NCBI GenBank assembly: GCA_949710005.1 | Contig: OX453272.1 | Span: 5,945,673-6,009,672, forward strand | Direction of reading: 5' to 3' | DNA: 64,000 bases | Source: Ricordea florida | Taxonomy: Eukaryota; Cnidaria; Anthozoa; Corallimorpharia; Ricordeidae | Part shown: positions 59,275 through 64,000 of the stretch, piece by piece | Layout of the letters: each line of letters begins with the position of its first letter | Numbering within the stretch: position 1 is the stretch's first letter | Notes under the pieces: generated by a model | Database searches by the model: none | Told to the model about the DNA's origin: nothing | Seen by the model: only the letters and a program-made list of their open reading frames with translations | Position numbers and translations under genes: made by a program

Positions 59275-59850
59275 ATGGCTCGTGCAAGACGTATGGCCCT
59301 CGTACCAGAGGATGTTCTCTCGACTATGGCACAAGAAAAAAAAATCAACACATCTCCGTTCATCCGTTCCTTGGCCAACATGGACATCGAAATAAAAGCT
59401 ATCCTCGATGATCCTAGCATTCCGTTGGATAGAAAACTGGCCCTTTACGATAACATCATGAACCGTTACAAAGCTGTGTTGGCACAATACCGAACACAGA
59501 TACCTGCAGTACGCATTATCAGACCCAGACCCCAAAAGAAACCGCGAAGAGGACGTCTTCCGTTTGCCACACCCGTGGGTACAGCGGCTCTTCCTGACGC
59601 CATCACAACAACCATAGACGATGCAGCATTACCCATCACACCTGTGGTGGAACAACAACAAGATGATTTGGAAACGTTTGTCATGCCACCGACTCCGCCC
59701 ACCACCGTCACTCCAAGAAAACAGGCTATTTCAAGATTACCCCGATCCAGGCGGATTTTCAGTTCTGTTATGACAAGATCCAAAAAGAAAAAAGAACAGG
59801 AAGGAACCGGTTTATACAGGTTAATGAAACGACGTTGGATTCGCTACTAA
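59275..59850 (+). CDS. E2 conserved late protein, unknown function
   Basis: 191 residues. The N-terminal helical region (MALVPEDVLSTMAQEKKINT, LDDPSIPLDRKLALYDNIMN) resembles a recurrent Polinton family known to me only by pattern. The rest is Pro-rich and basic, ending LYRLMKRRWIRY. No enzymatic motif. Confidence 0.62.
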   Translation: MARARRMALVPEDVLSTMAQEKKINTSPFIRSLANMDIEIKAILDDPSIPLDRKLALYDNIMNRYKAVLAQYRTQIPAVRIIRPRPQKKPRRGRLPFATPVGTAALPDAITTTIDDAALPITPVVEQQQDDLETFVMPPTPPTTVTPRKQAISRLPRSRRIFSSVMTRSKKKKEQEGTGLYRLMKRRWIRY

Positions 59851-59905
59851 AAAAAAACAAACAAAAAAACAGGAAACAAGAACCGGTTTATACAGGTTAA
59901 TGAAA
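59807..59905 (+). repeat. direct repeat at the 3' end of the 59275 gene
   Basis: AACCGGTTTATACAGGTTAA occurs at about 59807 and again at about 59880, followed by ATGAAA each time. It is a short tandem duplication of the gene end. Confidence 0.6.
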
Positions 59906-59936
59906 ACAGGAAAACAACTGGTTTTCTTTTCAAACG

Positions 59937-59945
59937 TATAAAAAA
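59937..59945 (+). promoter_or_regulatory. TATA box before GRF-finger gene
   Basis: TATAAAAAA 49 bp before the ATG at 59994. Confidence 0.55.
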
Positions 59946-59993
59946 GAAGCAACGAGTCCATCGGATTATCATTTCTCCTCCACAACACGAACG

Positions 59994-60911
59994 ATGTGCA
60001 TCTTTGTTGAATCTCCCACTTCTTGTCAATTGTATTCCTACGGACCTGTGGAACCGCATCAACCACATCAACTTTGTGGTTTTTGCCAAAACAATCTGAC
60101 CACATTCAATGGCAAAAAGTTCCCCTTTGACCGCTACACCAAATGTTCCACCGGATGTCCTTTCTTCACACGAACGGACAAATTGGATGACTACTGCAGC
60201 GTCTTGTTGTACAAAGTACAACCATTGTACAAAGCTCTGCCACCCTTATGCGAACACGGGGATCTCTCCACCATGGTGTTGGCTGGCACGGAAAACAACT
60301 TCAACAGACCTTTCTTCAAATGTGCCAACCACCAAATAAAAGATGGTCCATGCAACTACTTCCAGTGGGCTGACGAACATCCCAACTCCAAAACGATCCA
60401 ATACAATGCCGGTAGAAACATCGACAAATCACCAGCCAGACCAGTGACACCAGCACCAGCACCACCCCCACCACAAGAAAGAAAAAGAAAAGCACGCCAG
60501 ACTACATTACCCTGCTCCAACAAAATCGTTGTCATGGAAGTCGATGGCGAACCCAGACGGTTTGATGGGAATCTCATGCTACCCAAAGAACATGAAAAAA
60601 GAAAACCAAAACGATGCAAACCCGGGAAAGTGGCTCGTTACAACAGACACGAATTGGTGACACGACAAGTCAACGACAACACCCGATTCTTCTACAACGA
60701 CTGGATGATTCCCGAAAAATTCATCACCCCAGAATTCTTAGCCTTCAAATCGGATGTCATCGTGGTTGGACCCCACGTTATCACGAACAAGATAGAAGAA
60801 GAGGAAGAAAAAGAAGAAAAACCTACTCCTGTTCTCCTGCAATCAAATCAAATGAACAGCATAGACGATGCGGAACATTATCTTAACATGTTGGACAAGT
60901 TTGCTGCTTAA
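59994..60911 (+). CDS. E2 GRF-type zinc-finger protein
   Basis: 305 residues. Cys/His-rich N-terminus (CGFCQNNLTT, CSTGCPFFTR). A GRF-type zinc finger at about 85-128 has LCEHGDLSTMVLAGTENNF, RPFFKCANH and CNYFQWADE. A Pro-rich linker with a basic KRKAR patch follows, then a folded C-terminal part and an acidic stretch. GRF fingers bind single-stranded DNA in host repair proteins, so a replication or genome-handling role is plausible. It is the last gene before the right terminal repeat. Confidence 0.72.
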   Translation: MCIFVESPTSCQLYSYGPVEPHQPHQLCGFCQNNLTTFNGKKFPFDRYTKCSTGCPFFTRTDKLDDYCSVLLYKVQPLYKALPPLCEHGDLSTMVLAGTENNFNRPFFKCANHQIKDGPCNYFQWADEHPNSKTIQYNAGRNIDKSPARPVTPAPAPPPPQERKRKARQTTLPCSNKIVVMEVDGEPRRFDGNLMLPKEHEKRKPKRCKPGKVARYNRHELVTRQVNDNTRFFYNDWMIPEKFITPEFLAFKSDVIVVGPHVITNKIEEEEEKEEKPTPVLLQSNQMNSIDDAEHYLNMLDKFAA

Positions 60912-60999
60912 AAAAAGTTAGTTGTTGTTGTTGTTATTAAACCATGTTGAGAAAAGAAACTAAAGTTGACACATTGTTAAAAACGGTTGTGTTTTTTTA

Positions 61000-61254
61000 T
61001 TTTTTCTCATCCGCGCGCGCACCCCCACCCCAAAACAACCGCTGACGCCCACGCGCGCGCCCGCGCGCGCCTTCTTCCCGCGCTTTTTTCCCGCCAAAAC
61101 ACAATTCGCAACAATTCGCGTGTGCCACCACCTCCGTCGCGTGTGCCACCACCTCCAACACCAAAATCCCATTCAGCTCCATTCAGCTCATTCGTAACAT
61201 GCTCTCGACCAATCAGGAGCCAGTATTTGTGCCAGAGTGACCCCCCTTACTACT
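61000..61254 (-). repeat. E2 right terminal inverted repeat
   Basis: Inverted copy of 37360-37592 with one tandem duplication of a 21-bp GGTGGTGGCACACGCG-type unit, explaining its greater length. Confidence 0.92.
61086..61099 (-). promoter_or_regulatory. E2F-like site in E2 right repeat
   Basis: Inverted copy of the TTTTGGCGGGAAAA site at 37494-37507. Confidence 0.55.
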
Positions 61255-61260
61255 GCCGTT
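61255..61260 (+). other. E2 target-site duplication, right
   Basis: GCCGTT, identical to 37354-37359. Confidence 0.9.
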
Positions 61261-61937
61261 CTTCCCGGCTGAGCCAGTTGGGATTAATTGCTAAGCCGAT
61301 CTAAATTAAATCAGCCGTTCCGAATTGATTCAGATTCCGTATTTCAAAGGAACTTAATTCGTTAAATTCGATTCGGTTCGGCTGAAGTACGGCGTCTGAA
61401 CCGAGCACAAGAGCTAACCTTTTCCTAATTTTCTGCAAAACTGGAATTGAGTGAGTGAAGGCGCCAATCAGCGCGTGCCTATTATTTAGCCAATCACAAT
61501 GCACAATACAATTCGCTTTTATATCGATTTACTTTTAAACTCAGAAGAGAATATGTAAAAGTAATGAAACCGAGGAAAGACGATAGGTATGGCAAAAAGT
61601 TCCGAATAAACTTAATAAATGCAGTAGCCACATGCTTGCAATGCTTGCCTATTTCTTAGTGTAGTCTCTCTGGCACTTGTACATCTCCTGTCACCCTGCT
61701 CCGAAGGACCTTAGCTGGGAGACACTCTGTCATACAAGAATTTAAATAGACATCTGTAAATCATCTCAATGTTGCTATATGAATGATGTAAATCCTTAAC
61801 ATCCTTGGCTTACAAAAGTTCATGATGAAGAGACGATTGAAAACAACAGACGAAAATTACTGTCAACAAGCAGTGTTGTAACCAATAGGATCTTGCACGA
61901 TCAGAAGATAAATCAACAAAAACAATGTCATCAACAA
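61261..61937. other. right host flank, no gene recognised
   Basis: 61360-61403 carries GGCTGAAGTACGGCGTCTGA, the terminus of the inverted-repeat element also seen left of E2. Otherwise nothing supported. Confidence 0.45.
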
Positions 61938-62060
61938 TGTCAGGAGTGGGATTTGAACCCACGCCTCCATTGGGGGACCAGAGGACACACAACAGATCAG
62001 TGGAAGGGTCAGTTAACACCTCGAGTCTGGCGCCTTAGAGTCGGCCTCGGCTAACCTGAC
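61938..62060 (-). tRNA. tRNA-Leu-like gene with intron, apparent CGA anticodon
   Basis: The minus strand starts GTCAGGTTAGCCGAGG and ends in CGTGGGTTCAAATCCCAC plus CTCCTGACA. The acceptor stem pairs for six of seven bases and the T arm is perfect. A long variable arm (CCCCAATGGAGG) fits the leucine type. The anticodon stem CCAGA/TCTGG encloses CTCGAGG plus about 35 extra bases, as in intron-bearing tRNA-Leu(CAA). The anticodon would read CGA, not CAA, so it may be a pseudogene or a tRNA-derived SINE. Confidence 0.6.
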
Positions 62061-63597
62061 AGACACCCCACTTGTAGGCTTTTGTCTATTGTGCGGGCAT
62101 AACGTTTGGCATAATTCAGCAACCTGAGCATAATCCCAAGCTTTTATAATCTGACTATGAAAAGTGATGATAAGATAAGACTCATCCCTTGTTTGATTAT
62201 TTACCAAATCAATAGTGATGTCTTAGGTGAAAAGAGATGACCATTGTGCCAATTCTGACGGTAACGAAAATGTTAGATTTTATCAAAAACTAATCTGTTG
62301 TCACTAGTACAGGGGTTTGTTCTTTGTTTTTTTTTTTATTTTCTTTAAAATCCAAGAAGCATAATTTGGAGAATATAACATAATTTCGGCACAGTTTCCA
62401 ATGCTTCAGGCACTGCTAAAAGCGTAATATGCCAATTTTACGAGCACAATCGACAAAAGCCTTCCCACCTTACCCCTATGAAATCAAATGGTTAAGTCCT
62501 TACCAGAACGCGACAGGTGATTAAACTTTCTCCTCCTTCTGATGAATGCAATCTGATGATTGAATATAAAAAGTATGTCAATCTTGCCCCGATGTCACAG
62601 CTTGTAAAAGCACTTGTCATACCCTGTTTTTCGTACTGTAACAGGTGCGTGTATTTTTCTTTTGGTTTGTTGGCATATTGCGATACGGTCAATGTTTGTT
62701 GTCGGGTTTGTATGTAGTTTTTGGTTTACTAATTTTTCCGTTCAGTTGGTTCGCAATGTATAGGAAAATAAGATCCGGGGCCGATTGTTCGAAGGCCGAT
62801 TAGCGCTAACCCAGGGTTTAATTTTAACAAGGGTTCAGTTTTCCTCTTGTTAAAAAGGGTTTTCTCCGATAACTTTCTCTATTTTATTCAGAGCATACAA
62901 TCATCAAATTGTATTCAGAAAGAATTCTACTTAATGTGCTATTTAAGTTCTCATATCTGTGTTTAAATTTTGCACTAACCCTGCGTTACCTTAACCATAG
63001 TTAATGTAGGGACTGGTTATGAAACCCTGGAAATTTCAAAAGCAAGAGCAGTGCAGTGGCAATAGATGTTCAATCGACCGTGACCCTGTACAATCTTTTG
63101 TTTTTGTTTCTGACATGGTACTTGCGAATACATTAGCCGAAACTTTTGATTGGTTATCCTACCGAAAAAAGTGTGTTTTTGTGCAAGTTCAAGGCCAAAA
63201 AGGCGAACAAAAACATGAAACAAAGAAACTTGTCGAGTTTCATAACCAACTACAGATACAAACTATGCCTTAACCCTGCTTCGAACAACCCAGCCCAGAA
63301 AATTTACTGTTTACATTGTGTGTTCCATAAACTCATCTCGAAGCCTGATAGCTTTCAGCTTTCACTAATGCTATAAATCGCGTTTTATTTAGCAAACACT
63401 GTGATGGGTCTCAATATTTCTATCAAATCCGGAGTGCTGAAGGCACGTCATTAAGTATCATCAAGTCAAACAATTTAGTGTCGTATAAGCGGCACTCGGG
63501 CATCTGCATATCAAAACCGGGCGACAATTTAAAGCATATATTCGGATTTTCAACTTTGTGTATTCACATATGTTTATCGCTTTTCAGTGTTGCTAAA
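62061..63597. other. intergenic, no gene recognised
   Basis: Short frames without domains. A TTATCGCTTTTCAG acceptor-like end at about 63587 may open the GPCR exon. Confidence 0.35.
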
Positions 63598-64000
63598 ATG
63601 GCTTTAACGAATACGACATTGAACGACACTTTGGTTCATGAAGCGCCGTGTTTTCGTCAAGACACACAAATAATTCGTACATTTCGCGTTGCGCCGTTCA
63701 TACCAATTATGTTTTTCGCTCTGACTGGAAACCCGCTCGTTATAGTAGTAGTCTGCAAAAACAAACTTATGCGAAAAAGCATCAATTTTTTCATCGCTAG
63801 CATGGCGCTCAGCGACTTTATCTTTACAGCGGTTTACATTCCCAGAGTCGTTACTATTTTAATCTTTGGTTACAAATGGCTGATGTCCGATCTCGCTGGT
63901 TTGATCTTATGCAAGACTGTGCCATTCTTAATGGAGGTTTCAATCATTGTATCTGTTCTTACTATCGTTATCATAAGTTTGGATCGTTTTCTGGCCGTAA
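63598..64000 (+). CDS. rhodopsin-class GPCR, 5' part
   Basis: Open from ATG 63598 to the window end, 134 codons. The extracellular N-terminus has NTT and NDT glycosylation sites. Transmembrane 1 has LTGNPLVIVVV, transmembrane 2 has NFFIASMALSDFIF and transmembrane 3 begins at the conserved Cys (LCKTVPF) and ends SLDRFLAV, a DRF variant of the DRY motif. Class A receptor; the ligand type cannot be assigned from this part. Confidence 0.85.
   Translation, partial: MALTNTTLNDTLVHEAPCFRQDTQIIRTFRVAPFIPIMFFALTGNPLVIVVVCKNKLMRKSINFFIASMALSDFIFTAVYIPRVVTILIFGYKWLMSDLAGLILCKTVPFLMEVSIIVSVLTIVIISLDRFLAV

Larger units (their letters stand above)
37360..61254. mobile_element. Polinton/Maverick element E2, complete ends
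   Basis: 23.9 kb, 5'-AG and CT-3' ends, inverted repeats of about 235-255 bp and an exact 6-bp duplication. It carries PolB, chromodomain integrase, capsid protein, adenain-like protease and packaging ATPase, the defining Polinton set. It also has paralogous structural genes, basic proteins, a GRF zinc-finger protein, a RING-exon splice array and a histone-tail-like protein. A few single stops or shifts are the only damage seen. It belongs to a different lineage from E1. Confidence 0.95.

Noticed and set aside
1-64000. CRISPR arrays, rRNA genes, bacterial operons
   Set aside because: No evenly spaced repeats with unique spacers, no rRNA cores and no bacterial gene organisation were seen.

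Overview
The window reads as invertebrate animal nuclear DNA, most likely from an anthozoan cnidarian such as a coral or sea anemone. That placement is inference from two intronless PAQR receptor genes, a rhodopsin-class GPCR, Penelope-like, DIRS-like and CR1/L2-like retroelement debris, and Polinton/Maverick content. There is no bacterial-style operon, rRNA or CRISPR array. Layout: a truncated Ty3/gypsy retrotransposon (1-1451); a first Polinton/adintovirus-like element, E1 (1883-15399); a host and transposon-debris stretch with two PAQR genes and nested retroelements (15400-37353); a second, structurally complete Polinton, E2 (37360-61254), with a perfect 6-bp target-site duplication; and a host flank with a tRNA-Leu-like gene and the start of a GPCR (61255-64000).

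E1 is AT-rich with tandem-repeat-bearing terminal inverted repeats. It carries a protein-primed family B DNA polymerase, a retroviral-type integrase, a capsid protein, an FtsK/HerA-type packaging ATPase, several small membrane or coiled-coil proteins and a Cys-rich repeat protein. A TTTAAAGAT-like motif sits 17-30 bp upstream of most of its genes, which looks like an element-specific promoter. Polymerase, integrase, capsid and one late gene are each broken by a stop or frameshift, so this copy is probably a fossil.

E2 is a separate lineage. It has GC-rich terminal repeats with E2F-like and CCAAT sites, TATA-box promoters, a zinc-finger/PD-(D/E)XK-like/PolB polymerase, a chromodomain integrase, four overlapping paralogous structural genes, a basic core-like protein, capsid, adenain-like protease, packaging ATPase and several late proteins. 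Its most unusual part is 38704-43132 on the minus strand. There a RING-finger exon ends in a consensus splice donor and is followed by about 17 short cassettes. Each cassette starts at a pyrimidine-tract AG in the same phase and ends at its own stop codon. I read this as one common RING exon spliced to alternative C-terminal exons. I know of no description of such an arrangement in Polintons.

E2 also encodes, antisense to the polymerase end, a small protein that begins with an exact copy of the first ten residues of the histone H3 tail, next to an integrase with a chromodomain. E2 polymerase, protease and one structural paralog contain single stops or frameshifts.
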